NCBI RefSeq assembly: GCF_000025265.1
Contig: NC_013739.1
Coordinates: forward strand, 2,046,001 to 2,110,000
DNA from: Conexibacter woesei DSM 14684
GTDB taxonomy: Bacteria; Actinomycetota; Thermoleophilia; Solirubrobacterales; Solirubrobacteraceae
DNA: 64,000 nt
Reading direction: 5' to 3'
Shown here: positions 24,701-32,513 of the stretch, one piece after another
How positions within the stretch are numbered: the stretch's first letter is position 1
How the letters are laid out: every line of letters begins with the position of its first letter
The notes under the pieces: model-generated
The model's database searches: none
Told to the model about the DNA's origin: nothing
The model's input: the letters and a program-made list of their open reading frames with translations, nothing else
Made by a program: the position numbers and the translations under genes

Positions 24701-25132
24701 AAGAAGGACAAAGAAGAGGGCGAGCTTGAGCAAGCCTGCTTTGTTCAGGCGCCATGTCTCTTTGCCCTGCGTCTGGACGGACTGGTAGAGGTCTCTCAAG
24801 CCTTCCGCTGGATCGAAGGACTTGTCGAGAGCGCCGGCTCTCGTCAGCTGAGCACCAACGTCTTTCAGAAACTGGCGGCGGAACGCCTCACCTTCATATC
24901 GCCAAGCATCGAACTGCACGTAGACGACGCCTTCGCCGTCGAGCTGGCGCCCGACCTCCGCCAACACAGTGCTCTTCCCGACGCCCCAGTCGCCGAAGAG
25001 GCCGACGGTGAAGGGGGGTTGCGATCTCGTGAGGGCGTGGACAAGCGCTGCGGCGTAGTCGCGGTGACCGAACGCATCGGTCGAATCAGAGAGAGGCTGA
25101 CGCGTGTCGGTGAGATAGGGCGTGCCTGGCAT
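21719..25132 (-). CDS. KAP-family P-loop NTPase, membrane-associated
   Basis: This 1,137-residue protein starts with a KAP NTPase domain: Walker A GLFGDWGVGKST near residues 44-55, QFDAWRYEGE typical of the family, two transmembrane segments (LALFFVLLIALAFVIGVG and VGALFLAFVGLVGAILV) inserted in the NTPase domain, and Walker B LVIAIDNLDRL. The remaining ~700 residues are helical with no recognised domain. Prokaryotic KAP proteins include F-plasmid PifA, which blocks T7 growth, so a defence role is possible but not shown. Base composition is visibly less GC-rich than the flanks and the gene lies next to a tRNA, both consistent with acquisition. Confidence 0.87.
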   Translation of the reverse strand: MPGTPYLTDTRQPLSDSTDAFGHRDYAAALVHALTRSQPPFTVGLFGDWGVGKSTVLAEVGRQLDGEGVVYVQFDAWRYEGEAFRRQFLKDVGAQLTRAGALDKSFDPAEGLRDLYQSVQTQGKETWRLNKAGLLKLALFFVLLIALAFVIGVGPGDLFDQSNYRSTTVGALFLAFVGLVGAILVRVDNTLEVTRDAITKHRLEEPERFTEQFTRMLGAVKAERLVIAIDNLDRLNAEDAVMFLNTVKTYLEPVIESSRDAHSAPSVVILIAADDRALRRHLLSRTSALADESEALIYADEYLHKFFNASMHMRPVLPDDMREYMRAHLTAYAERWNAPGDLPNLVRIASAGLRHNPRRVKQWVNSLELRTRLIRERERTSNDHVARLDPPITKNLPMVAKLALIEEEWPEAFASLQRAPKLLKEWHAQADLGSDAIPPSWGREDWRKCAAFLRATSHISVDSIRPFVRLRRSVAERDLPRYDEIHDALTGGNTRLVEEVFSGISATARAAYAQRLDDIVEEELDAGNVDGARHVIQTAITAEPLRESAGVARVLSRAAVEPDLREALPQLPLEALATATSQSAEPMAAKAIWKRIFDALVQDRSTDGHSKARSVVLARALTEGRLDAELCRQIGRWLETEQQRDPELGERPDFGTLTPLVRAHPSWLIEQGFNAATRQLDQDTSAARFNSEQWEIMLLGLREAVVALATAEEVGTRLTDIIINHADGEDTSYLVRPCSDYVEAVLTGGYSVDTFAAGCSSHLGRLWPTKDREPSPADPDEHEWAALGFKLFQSADGNQGDVGDHVVQQFATQTMALANAINAGALPIGTPSVENTGSFYHHLAIQLRTSLHGNAQEAREIIAAISTIDAEHAPDHVAEVLSASASNGYAETIQVVWETQKPLVLKSAESVASTIAARLEIGTDTETAVALLNMMPEILPHASADAAARLASVVWTIFRSEPQHVSRDTARSAILATAAQRGATDALSTWLGTAHADLVSPSEDDADRAAAMLTQLADNFNKEQRSQLAQQLTVWVQDQQVSLERVARIAASLSRLRVELAEPLMNALIERDASLPRDNTRDRAPVVRAALHLGRSSRSSRLRGAATAFERRLVNSGFPEDRAVMEEARQAPNTPEN

Positions 25133-25331
25133 AGACGGCGTAGTTTCCTGGGCGACACGGACGGGCTGCTGGACGCTCGATGCCCGATGGGATCTCCCAG
25201 CTCATCGACGCGCGGTTGAGCGCGAGCGGCTGTCTCACATGGCTCGTCGTCCCGCCGAGACGACGATTGGTACTCCCGACTGGTACTCCCACCAGGAACC
25301 CCGCCGCGCACCGAGCCGCCCGAAACGCCGA

Positions 25332-25353
25332 AAGCCCCGCCGTGGCGGGGCTT
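25332..25353 (-). terminator. Hairpin downstream of tRNA-Pro
   Basis: A 10-bp perfect stem (AAGCCCCGCC with GGCGGGGCTT) with a two-base loop is followed on the minus strand by TTTCGG. It begins 9 bases after the tRNA 3' end, as expected for an intrinsic terminator of the tRNA transcript, and would also shield the gene beyond. Confidence 0.75.
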
Positions 25354-25361
25354 CCATTGCA

Positions 25362-25435
25362 TCGGGGCGCCCGGATTCGAACCGAGGACCTCCTGCTCCC
25401 AAAGCAGGCGCGCTACCAGGCTGCGCCACGCCCCG
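25362..25435 (-). tRNA. tRNA-Pro (anticodon UGG)
   Basis: This 74-base tRNA on the minus strand has acceptor stem CGGGGCG/CGCCCCG, discriminator A, D-loop AGCCTGGTA, anticodon stem CCTGC/GCAGG around TTTGGGA (anticodon TGG), variable loop and T-arm with GGTTCGAATCC. CCA is not encoded. All stems pair. Confidence 0.96.
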
Positions 25436-25488
25436 CGGCGACCGAGTATACGGTCCGGTCGGGGAGTCGACTACCGTCTTGAACGGGT

Positions 25489-25965
25489 ATGGCGACGACG
25501 CACAGGTACACGACGCGCACGCGCTGGCAGGGGTCCACCGGTGCCGGCTATGACGCGTACGATCGCGCGCACGCGGCGAGCGCGCCGCCGGCGGAGGCTG
25601 AGATCAGGCTCTCGTCGGACCCGGCGTTCGGGGGCGATCCGGCGCTGCTGAACCCCGAGCAGCTGCTCGTGCTCGCCGCCAGCTCGTGCCAGCTGCTCAG
25701 CTTCCTCGCCGTCGCCGCCCGCGCGCGGATCGACGTCGTCGCCTACGAGGACGACGCCGAGGGTGAGATGCCGGAGGAGCCGCGGCCCGTCCGCGTCACG
25801 CGGATCGTGCTGCGGCCGCGGATCACGATCGCAGTCAGCGACGAGCGGCCGCTCCCGCCGCGCGCGAAGCTCGACCGGCTCGTCGAGGTCGCGCACCGCG
25901 AGTGCTTCATCGCGAACAGCCTCTCGACCGCGATCGCGATCGAGCCGACGTTCGTCGTGCGCTGA
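25489..25965 (+). CDS. OsmC-family peroxide reductase
   Basis: This 158-residue protein has the two conserved cysteines of the OsmC/Ohr superfamily: ASSCQLLSFL for the peroxidatic Cys and HRECFIANSL for the resolving Cys. The N-terminal TRTRWQG and the segment PEQLLVLAASSCQ are typical of OsmC-like proteins that reduce organic hydroperoxides with lipoylated or thiol donors. It starts 54 bases past the 5' end of tRNA-Pro on the opposite strand and is probably monocistronic, because the next gene is convergent. Confidence 0.92.
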   Translation: MATTHRYTTRTRWQGSTGAGYDAYDRAHAASAPPAEAEIRLSSDPAFGGDPALLNPEQLLVLAASSCQLLSFLAVAARARIDVVAYEDDAEGEMPEEPRPVRVTRIVLRPRITIAVSDERPLPPRAKLDRLVEVAHRECFIANSLSTAIAIEPTFVVR

Positions 25966-25985
25966 CCCGCGGCCGAGCGGGCGCG

Positions 25986-26420
25986 TCAGGCGGCGTGCGC
26001 GACGCGCTCCAGGCCGGCGGCGACGCCGCGGCGGACGAGGCCGCCGTAGCCGTCGTCGCCGAGCAGGTCGAGGCACTGCTCGGCGCGCGCGTAGTGCTCG
26101 CGGGCGCGCGCGAAGTCGCCGAGGTCCTCGTGAGACTTGCCGAGGTTGAGGTGCGGCGAAGGGAAGAAGCCGCGCACGCGCTCGTCGCCGGCCGCGGCAG
26201 CGGCCTCGGCGTGCAGCAGCGAGCGCTCGTTCCACTCCAGTGTCGCGGCCGGCGTCGGCTGGTGGCGTGCGACGTAGTGCGCCGCGGTGCTCGCCTCGAA
26301 GTCGTCGGACCGCCGCTCCCACGCCTGCTCGAAGAGACGCTTCGCCGCCGCGGGATCGCCTCTGCCCTCGGCCATCATGCCCTTGCCGCACAGCTCCACG
26401 ATCGGGTTGTCCGCGTCCAT
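25986..26420 (-). CDS. TPR-like protein of unknown function
   Basis: This 144-residue cytoplasmic protein has tetratricopeptide-like helix pairs: GDPAAAKRLFEQAWERR, HLNLGKSHEDLGDFARAREH and neighbouring segments with the usual small and aromatic residues. Such proteins form scaffold-like solenoids. It converges on the OsmC gene with a 20-base gap. Nothing in the sequence gives a partner. Confidence 0.75.
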   Translation of the reverse strand: MDADNPIVELCGKGMMAEGRGDPAAAKRLFEQAWERRSDDFEASTAAHYVARHQPTPAATLEWNERSLLHAEAAAAAGDERVRGFFPSPHLNLGKSHEDLGDFARAREHYARAEQCLDLLGDDGYGGLVRRGVAAGLERVAHAA

Positions 26421-26656
26421 GCTCTTCGCTCCTGCTCGACTGCCGGGCGCCGCAGCCTATCCGCGCCGCTCGACGGTGCCGTCGCGCTACGGTAGGCGTC
26501 CGATGCCGTACGTCGCCGCTTCCCGCTTTCGCCTGACGCCGCCGTAGCCCACGGCGCGGCCGGTTCCGCCATCCGGCGGCCGACCCGTCTCGCGTCTACG
26601 GCGATCCGTCACGGCGCCGCCCCACGGCGGCGGTGGCGGGGGGAAGGAAGATCTCG

Positions 26657-27920
26657 ATGTCGGCATACGGCGCGCTGCTCGCGCCCGCATGCGAAGGCGC
26701 TCGCGCTCGCCTGCACGCTGGGATGGGTCGCGTTCGCGAGCCTCGGGCTGTCGATCGTGCTGCTCGTGGAGGCGCGGACGGGCTCGTTCGCCGCGGCCGG
26801 CGCGGTCGTCGGCGCGTTCTCGTGCGGCGCGGGCGCGCTCGCGCCGTTGCGCGGGCGGCTCGTCGACCGTCGCGGTCCGCGGGCGCTGCGGCTGTTCGCC
26901 TGCGCCCATTGCGCCGGGCTGCTGATCCTGGTCGGCGCCTGCGTCCGCGGCTGGCCGCTCGGGGCGCTGGTCGGCGTCGCGGCCGGCGCCGGTGCGGTCG
27001 CGCCGCCGCTGATCGCGTCGGCCCGCGCGCTGTGGCCCCGCGTCGCCGGGGCGCGGCTGACGCGCACCGGCCACGCCGCGAACGCGCTCCTCGGCGACCT
27101 CGGCACCGTGCTCGGACCGTCCGCCGCGGCCGGCCTCGCCGTGCTGGCCGGACCCGCGCTCGCGCTCGCGCTGATGGCACTCGGTCCGCTCCTCGGCGCG
27201 TTCGTCGTCGCCGCGCTGGCCGACGCGATGGGCGGCGGCGGTGCGGCGGGCGGCGTGAGGACCGGCGGCGGTGAGGCGGGCGGCGGCGGGAGGGGCGGCG
27301 GGGCGGCGGGCGCTGGCGGCGCGAGGGGTGGAGGCGCGTCCGGCGGCGGCGCGGCGGGCGGCGGCGTGCTGCGCGGCAACGCCGGGATGCGGACGGTCCT
27401 TGCCTGCGAGGCGGTGCTGGGGGTCGCGCTCGGCGGGGTGGAGGTGGTCGCTCCGGCGCTGGCAGGTGACGTCGGCCGGCCGGAGCTCGGTGCCGTGCCG
27501 CTCGCGGCGTTCGCCGCCGGCAGCGTCGTCAGCTCGCTGTGGAGCGGGCGGGGTCGGGCGGTGGGGACGCCGCAGCGGCGCTACGTCGCTGGCGCCGTGC
27601 TCCTCGGGCTGGTGCTCGCAACCTCCGTCGCCGCGCGCTCGGTCGCGTCGCTGTCGCTGGTGCTCGCGGCGGCCGGCGCCGGCTACGGTCTCCACAACGT
27701 AGGCCTGCTGGAGCTGCTCGACGAGCTGGTGCCCGAGCGCAACGCCGTCGAGGCGCTGACCTGGCTGACGACCGCGGGCGGGCTCGGGCTCGCGCTCGGC
27801 GCGACCGCCGCCGGTGCGCTTGCGGCGTCCGATCCCACCGACGCGCTCGTGCTCGTCGCCGCCGTCGCGCCGCTCGGCGCGCTGCTCGCGCTCCGTCGCC
27901 GCGGGACGCTCGCGGCGTGA
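26657..27920 (+). CDS. MFS transporter with an apparent N-terminal frameshift
   Basis: This is a major-facilitator protein of about 420 residues with some 12 hydrophobic segments. From about base 26691 the frame is open to 27920 and begins with a clear first membrane helix (ALACTLGWVAFASLGLSIVL), but that frame has no start codon before a GTG at 26757 inside the helix. One frame away, ATG 26657 is preceded by GGGAAGGAAG and encodes MSAYGALLAP. Skipping one base near 26682-26690 joins both parts into a normal MFS N-terminus. Thus either a one-base insertion inactivates the gene or the assembly is wrong. Between helices 6 and 7 lies an unusual Gly-rich loop of about 50 residues. Substrate is unknown. 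Confidence 0.8.
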
Positions 27921-27968
27921 GCTGTCCTGCCTTGTGGTCGCAGGACGACCACAAGCCAGGACGACCTC

Positions 27969-28892
27969 CTACACGACCGGCGGTGGCGTGCCCTCGGCGC
28001 TCGCGAGCAGCCTCGGCTCCCACTCGCAGACGGTGCACGAGTGGCGGAAGGCCGACTGCGCGAAGCTGAGTGCGGCGTCGTGCGGGTCGGGGCTCGCGAC
28101 GACGTCGTCCCAGTCGAGCACGAACTCGCCCAGCGGCTCCTCCCAGCGCGCGGCGGGCGGGTCGAGCGTGCCGGAGGAGAAGTGGTCGGGCGCCGGGTGG
28201 GCGTAGGCATAGAACGCGGCCTTGCCGTAGCGCGCGTCGCCGGGCCACCACCCGATCGCGACCTCCTGGGCGTCCATCGCGTTGCGGAAGATGAAGTCGT
28301 CGGACGGCGGCTCGGCGGGCTGGCCGGAGAAGAGGTTGACAGCGAGGTCGAACGAGCCCCACCACGCGTTGACGGGCGTCGATCGCCCGCGGAACGGCGC
28401 GCGGAACGCCGCCAGCACCAGCGCCACCTGCGTCGCCGCTGCGAAGTAGGTCCGCACCTGCGCGCGGTCGTAGGTGGTGTGCTCGTCATCCTCGTCGAGC
28501 GGCACCGTCCACGTGACCTCCTGCGGCGTCGGATCGATCGTCACCTCGCCCGCGAGCGCACGGACGGCGTCGATCAGCTCGCGCGTGACCTCGCCAACGG
28601 GCCGGTCAGGCCCGAGCGGGATGCGCCGCGAGCGGCCGTCGCTGTGCTCGGCGACCGCATCGTGCGACGCGAGGTCGAGCGCCGCCACGATCGCGCCTGA
28701 GCCGTCTGGCGCAGGCAGTGCCAGCGTCTCCCAGCCGCGTGCGGTCAACCGCAGCGCGGCGTGCTGCAGCTGCGGCTCGGGCGGCGCGAGCGCCACCGCG
28801 AGCTTGCCGAGGACCTGCGTGTGGGCGTGGAGCGTGTCGCACGTCTCGCGCCACGCCTCGTACTGCGGCAGCACCGGCCAGGAGGAGGACAT
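27969..28892 (-). CDS. DUF5996 family protein
   Basis: This 307-residue soluble protein starts WPVLPQYEAWRETCDTLHAH and continues TQVLGKLAVAL, the N-terminal signature of the DUF5996 family. Further conserved-looking parts are NAWWGSFDLAVNLFSG, EVAIGWWPGD and AFYAYAHPAP. No catalytic function is known for the family. It is convergent with the MFS gene and has no operon partner. Confidence 0.85.
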   Translation of the reverse strand: MSSSWPVLPQYEAWRETCDTLHAHTQVLGKLAVALAPPEPQLQHAALRLTARGWETLALPAPDGSGAIVAALDLASHDAVAEHSDGRSRRIPLGPDRPVGEVTRELIDAVRALAGEVTIDPTPQEVTWTVPLDEDDEHTTYDRAQVRTYFAAATQVALVLAAFRAPFRGRSTPVNAWWGSFDLAVNLFSGQPAEPPSDDFIFRNAMDAQEVAIGWWPGDARYGKAAFYAYAHPAPDHFSSGTLDPPAARWEEPLGEFVLDWDDVVASPDPHDAALSFAQSAFRHSCTVCEWEPRLLASAEGTPPPVV

Positions 28893-28901
28893 GGTCCTAC
28901 G

Positions 28902-29591
28902 CTACCCAAGCGCTGGGCGCCGCCCAACACCCGCCCGCGGCGCGTGCGCCCGCCCGCTGAGCCGCATGCCGAGGTAGACGACCGTCGCGAGCGGCGCGAT
29001 CAGCAGGATCGCGATCCCCGCAACCGCGAGCACGTCGGCGAACGCCGAGCCGCCGTCGCCCGTGCACTGCGATCCCAGGGCTCTGCCGGTCGGCCCGACC
29101 GACGTCACGCACGCCTGGTCGCTGCTGCTGCCGCCCATCAGCGTCACCCACACGAGCGCGACGTAGCCGCCCGGCAGGACGAACGTGCCGATCAGCTTGT
29201 CCTTCGTCGTCCACGCGTCGGAGGTCCACAGCAGCACGACGCCGGCGAACCAGCCGATCAGCGGGATCAGCAGCCCGCCGACGGGCAGCAGGAAGAGCGT
29301 GATCCGCTCGGCCCATCCGTACGCCGCTCTGGCGGGAGCCGCCGGCGCGGCGGGCGGTGCGTCCTCGTAGACGCCGGCCGCGATCTCCGCCGGATCGCCG
29401 AGGCGGTCGAGCAGCATGCGGACCTCGGCCTCGGTGCCGCCGTCGGCGAGCGCTGCTCGCGCCTCCTCGATGTGCGTCGAGATCTCGTCGACCAGCTCGC
29501 GCCGGCGGGAGGACGGGGCGTCGGCCAGCTCGTCCTCCAGCCGGTCGAGGTAGTCGTCGACCAGGCGGTCGGTGGCGGGTGCGGTCGTCAT
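28902..29591 (-). CDS. HAAS-domain membrane protein, PadR partner
   Basis: This 229-residue protein has an N-terminal HAAS/DUF1700-like helical domain (RLVDDYLDRLEDELADAP ... LVDEISTHIEEARAAL) and then three hydrophobic segments near residues 95-120, 135-155 and 190-215. HAAS proteins are regularly encoded with PadR regulators and are thought to act as membrane-bound sensors or anti-regulators. Its ATG overlaps the stop of the PadR gene at 29588 (ATGA), which supports that pairing. Confidence 0.88.
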   Translation of the reverse strand: MTTAPATDRLVDDYLDRLEDELADAPSSRRRELVDEISTHIEEARAALADGGTEAEVRMLLDRLGDPAEIAAGVYEDAPPAAPAAPARAAYGWAERITLFLLPVGGLLIPLIGWFAGVVLLWTSDAWTTKDKLIGTFVLPGGYVALVWVTLMGGSSSDQACVTSVGPTGRALGSQCTGDGGSAFADVLAVAGIAILLIAPLATVVYLGMRLSGRAHAPRAGVGRRPALG

Positions 29592-29941
29592 GCGGCTCCT
29601 CCCGGGATCAGTTGGTCGACGGCGTCGCGGAACGTTCGCCACTCCGTCGCGAAACGGTGCAGCGACGCGCGTCCGTGGTCGGTCAGCTCGTAGTAGCGGC
29701 GCGGCGGGCCCGACGGCGATTCCTGCCAGGTGGAGGCGACCATGCCCTCCCGCCGCATGCGGCTCAGGAGCGGGTAGATCGTCCCCTCGCTCGTGACCAT
29801 GCCGTCGACCTCGCCGAGCGACCTGACGACGTCGAACGCGTAGCGCGGCTCGTTCCCGAGCAGGGCGAGCACGCAGAACTGGAGCGTCCCGCGTCGCAGC
29901 TGTGCGATCAGCGCCTCGTCGCGTGGTCTTGGCGGTTCCAT
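29588..29941 (-). CDS. PadR-family transcriptional regulator (short form)
   Basis: This 117-residue regulator consists of little more than the PadR winged helix: RRGTLQFCVLALLG, RYAFDVVRSL, SEGTIYPLLSRMRREGMV and RRYYELTDHGRASL. It is translationally coupled to the HAAS-domain protein, a common actinobacterial and firmicute pair. It probably represses its own promoter (29949-29977), which lies immediately upstream with almost no leader. Confidence 0.93.
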   Translation of the reverse strand: MEPPRPRDEALIAQLRRGTLQFCVLALLGNEPRYAFDVVRSLGEVDGMVTSEGTIYPLLSRMRREGMVASTWQESPSGPPRRYYELTDHGRASLHRFATEWRTFRDAVDQLIPGGAA

Positions 29942-29948
29942 GCACCGC

Positions 29949-29977
29949 AAGGTACTAGGTGGTCGATAAGAGCGCAA
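29949..29977 (-). promoter_or_regulatory. Candidate PadR promoter, near-leaderless
   Basis: On the minus strand TTGCGC is followed after 17 bases by TACCTT, and the ATG of the PadR gene comes 7 bases later. This spacing predicts a transcript that begins at or beside the start codon. The spacer holds TTATCGACCACC, which may be part of the operator. Confidence 0.45.
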
Positions 29978-30017
29978 CCGGCGAGCGGGCGCTAGCGCGA
30001 CTCCGGCCGGAGCGGCG

Positions 30018-30374
30018 CTACCGCGATTCCGGCCGGTCGAGCACGCGCAGCCAGGAGCCGTCCGGCTGGCGGCGGACGACCTGGGTGCGGCCGCCGGTGT
30101 CGTCGGAGGCCGGGGTGGAGGTGAGCGCGATGTCGCCGTGACGCAGCGTCGGGTTCGGCCGCTCGGGCTCGAAGCGGGGGACCTGCACGAGCATCTGCTC
30201 GAACACGGGGCGGATCGCGTCGTGGCCGATGGTCTCCTGCCCGGGTGGGAACGCGACAACGGCGTCCGGCTCGTAGAGGGCGAGCAGGCCCTCGACGTCG
30301 TGGGCGTTGGCGCGCTCGACGAACAGGCGGGTCAGGTCCTCGGGGGTGGTGGCGGTCTCGCGTCTGTCGGTCAT
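30018..30374 (-). CDS. SnoaL/NTF2-like protein
   Basis: This 118-residue protein has the SnoaL-like fold pattern: LTRLFVERANAHDVEGLLALYEPDAVV followed by IGHDAIRPVFEQML and C-terminal strands ending SWLRVLDRP. Members range from polyketide cyclases to ketosteroid isomerases and many have no assigned activity. It is divergent from the LysR gene, about 100 bases apart, so LysR may control it. Confidence 0.85.
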   Translation of the reverse strand: MTDRRETATTPEDLTRLFVERANAHDVEGLLALYEPDAVVAFPPGQETIGHDAIRPVFEQMLVQVPRFEPERPNPTLRHGDIALTSTPASDDTGGRTQVVRRQPDGSWLRVLDRPESR

Positions 30375-30470
30375 CGTCGTTCCTCTCTCGTCTGGTGCTC
30401 GGCTGGTGCCCCAATCCTGCTCCGGATCGGGCAGAAGTCAAAGATCTAACTCCTCTCATCACTAGAATCG

Positions 30471-31365
30471 ATGCGTATGGAACTGCGCCAGCTGGAGTAC
30501 TTCGTCGCCGTCGCGGAGGAGGCGAGCTTCACGCGCGCCGCCGCCCGCCTGCACGTCGCGCAGCCGGGCGTCAGCGCGCAGGTCCGCAGACTCGAGGCGG
30601 AGCTGGGCGAGCAGCTGCTCGACCGCTCCGGCCGCAGCGTCCGCCCGACCGAAGCCGGGGTCGCGGTGCTGCCGCACGCGCGCGCCGCGCTCGCGTCGGT
30701 CGGCGCCGTCCGCGGCGCGATCGAGGAGCTGACCGGGCTCGTGCGCGGGCGGGTCGCGATCGGGATGGTCAGCTCGTATCCGTCCGCCGTGCTGCCGGAC
30801 CTGCTGGCGAGCTTCAGCCGTCTCCACCCCGACGTCGAGATCACCCTCGGCGAGGACAACTCCGACCGCCTCGTGCAGGCGCTCCAGCACGGCGAGCTCG
30901 ACCTCGCGCTGATCGGCTCGGCGCGCACGGGTCCGCCGCCGGGCCTCGCGACGCAGACGCTCACCGACGAGCCGCTCGTCGCCGCGGTCTCCCACACGCA
31001 CCCGCTGGCCACGCGCTCGACGCTCACGGTCGCCGCGCTCGCCGGCAGCCCGCTGATGTGCCTCCCGCGCGGCACCGGCATCCGCACCGCGCTCGACGAC
31101 GCCTGCGCGACCGCGGGCGTCGAGCCGCGCATCGCGTTCGAGGCGAGCGACCCGGTGCCGCTCGCGCTGCTCGCCGCGCGCGGGCTCGGCGTCGCGATCC
31201 TGCCCGCCTCGCTCGCGGCCGCCCGCTCCGGCGAGCTGCACGCGATCGCGCTGACGCGGCCGCAGCCGCGCGGACGGATCGAGCTGGCCTGGCGCGCGGA
31301 GGGGCCGGTCAGTCCGGCGGCCCCGTGCGCTGACCGCTCACGCGCGCCGGACGCTGGCGGGCTGA
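30471..31365 (+). CDS. LysR-family transcriptional regulator with apparent 3' frameshift
   Basis: The N-terminal LysR helix-turn-helix is clear (LRQLEYFVAVAEEASFTRAA ... QPGVSAQVRRLEAELG), followed by the two-lobe effector domain to about residue 280. The uninterrupted frame then runs on to 31508 with a Pro/Ala/Arg-rich tail unlike any LysR. Removing one C from CCCC at 31321-31324 gives the normal ending SPAARALTAHARRTLAG and a stop at 31363-31365. So the tail is probably an artefact or mutation, and the interval given here is the corrected gene. ATG 30471 and ATG 30477 are both possible starts. It probably controls the divergent SnoaL-like gene. Confidence 0.88.
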
Positions 31366-31560
31366 GGCGCGCGGCGGGGATCGCGTGGTGGACGTGGCCG
31401 GCGCGATGGGCATGGGCGGCGCGGCTGCCGCGGCCCGCGCGTCTCGCCCGCGCGGCAAGCCGCGACAGCAGGGCGCGCACGGCGAACCACGTCGCGCCGC
31501 CGCCGTAGAGCAGGACGAGCAGCTCCTCGAGCGGGATCCCGGCGACGTGCGCGCCGGCGA

Positions 31561-31743
31561 TCACGCGCTCGTCCCCGCGCCGGCGCCGTCGGGCGCGCGC
31601 GCCGCGTCGCGTGCAGCCCAGGCGATCGTCCACGCCGGCCCATGGGCGAGGTGCAGGACGCTCAGCCGCGTGCCCGCGTCGGGCTCGGACTCGGCCCGCT
31701 CGCGGCACGCGGCGAGCAGCGACCCGTAGGTCGCGGGGGTCAT
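31561..31743 (-). CDS. Small hypothetical protein
   Basis: This 60-residue frame (start ATYGSLLAACRERAES, with VLHLAHGPAWTIAWAARD) reads like a real small soluble protein. Its stop lies in GTGA, and a GTG at 31564 opens a second frame with a hydrophobic stretch (LEELLVLLYGGGATWFAVRA) that would be a one-helix membrane protein. That second frame has no stop until deep in the LysR antisense strand, so its end cannot be set; the neighbouring apparent indel may be involved. Confidence 0.4.
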   Translation of the reverse strand: MTPATYGSLLAACRERAESEPDAGTRLSVLHLAHGPAWTIAWAARDAARAPDGAGAGTSA

Positions 31744-31826
31744 CTCGAACGCTCGTCGGTCGGCATCTCACGGGCATAGACGGACCGCGCGACCGGAACT
31801 CATCGCTGACCGGGCAGATCGGGCGC

Positions 31827-32483
31827 TCAGCCGTCCTCTCCCCGCCTGATCCGCGCGACGATCGCGTCGATCCGGCGGCGCGCGTCGTCGCGGTCGGTGC
31901 GGGCGTGCCACGGCTGCCCGGCGCCGGCGGCCCACGGGACGAGCACGTCGAACTCCAGCTCGCGGATCAGCTCGAGGCTCCGAACGAACGCCTCACGGTC
32001 GCTCGACTCCAGCAGTCCCGCGACCCACTCGCCGCCGTCGAGATAGAGCGTGTCGCCGGTGAAGAGGATCCGCTCGGCACCGGTGTCCCACAGGAACGCG
32101 GTCGCTCCGGGGGTGTGCCCGGGGATCGGGATCACCTCGAGGTCGTCGTCGAGCAGATGGCGCCTGGACCACGTCCCGCGCACGTGGTGCGGAGCCTCGA
32201 CCGCGTCGGCCTCGCGCTCGTCGGCGAACAGCGGCGCGAGCGGCGTCGCCGGCAGGAAGATCGCCTCGTGGCGGTGGCTGAGGTAGTGACGCTCGGCGCC
32301 GCCGAGCGCGTCGATCGACGCTCGCTCGGAGGCGAGGTCCGGGGCGCTGTACACGAGCACGTTGCCGTGCTCGCGCTCCAGCAGGAACGCGCGGATCGCG
32401 TACTCGGGCGCGAACGGCAGGACGGCCGGCGCGGACGCGTGCAGTCCGGCGATCGCGGTGTCTGGGCTGGCGAGCTGTTGCAT
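31827..32483 (-). CDS. Metallo-beta-lactamase-fold hydrolase
   Basis: This 218-residue protein belongs to the metallo-beta-lactamase superfamily, but the first metal motif reads YLSHRHEAIF, not the classical HxHxDH. PIPGHTPGATAFL and FTGDTLYLDGG supply the later His and Asp ligands. It is probably a glyoxalase II-like or related hydrolase. The ATG at 32483 is chosen for the strong AAGGAGG 7 bases upstream. The promoter at 32514-32544 has SoxR/MerR architecture, suggesting induction by redox-active compounds. Confidence 0.82.
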   Translation of the reverse strand: MQQLASPDTAIAGLHASAPAVLPFAPEYAIRAFLLEREHGNVLVYSAPDLASERASIDALGGAERHYLSHRHEAIFLPATPLAPLFADEREADAVEAPHHVRGTWSRRHLLDDDLEVIPIPGHTPGATAFLWDTGAERILFTGDTLYLDGGEWVAGLLESSDREAFVRSLELIRELEFDVLVPWAAGAGQPWHARTDRDDARRRIDAIVARIRRGEDG

Positions 32484-32513
32484 GGTCCTGCCTCCTTGTC
32501 GATCGTTGCGACG

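Noticed and set aside
25133-25331. Short repeat GGTACTCCC...GGTACTCCC and small frames between the KAP gene and tRNA
   Set aside because: Only two short copies and no coding signal; I see nothing functional in this stretch besides the terminator hairpin that follows.
30446-31777. Long minus-strand frame across the LysR gene
   Set aside because: The first ~90 residues may belong to a small membrane protein, but the rest is the antisense of LysR with no stop, so no complete gene can be claimed.
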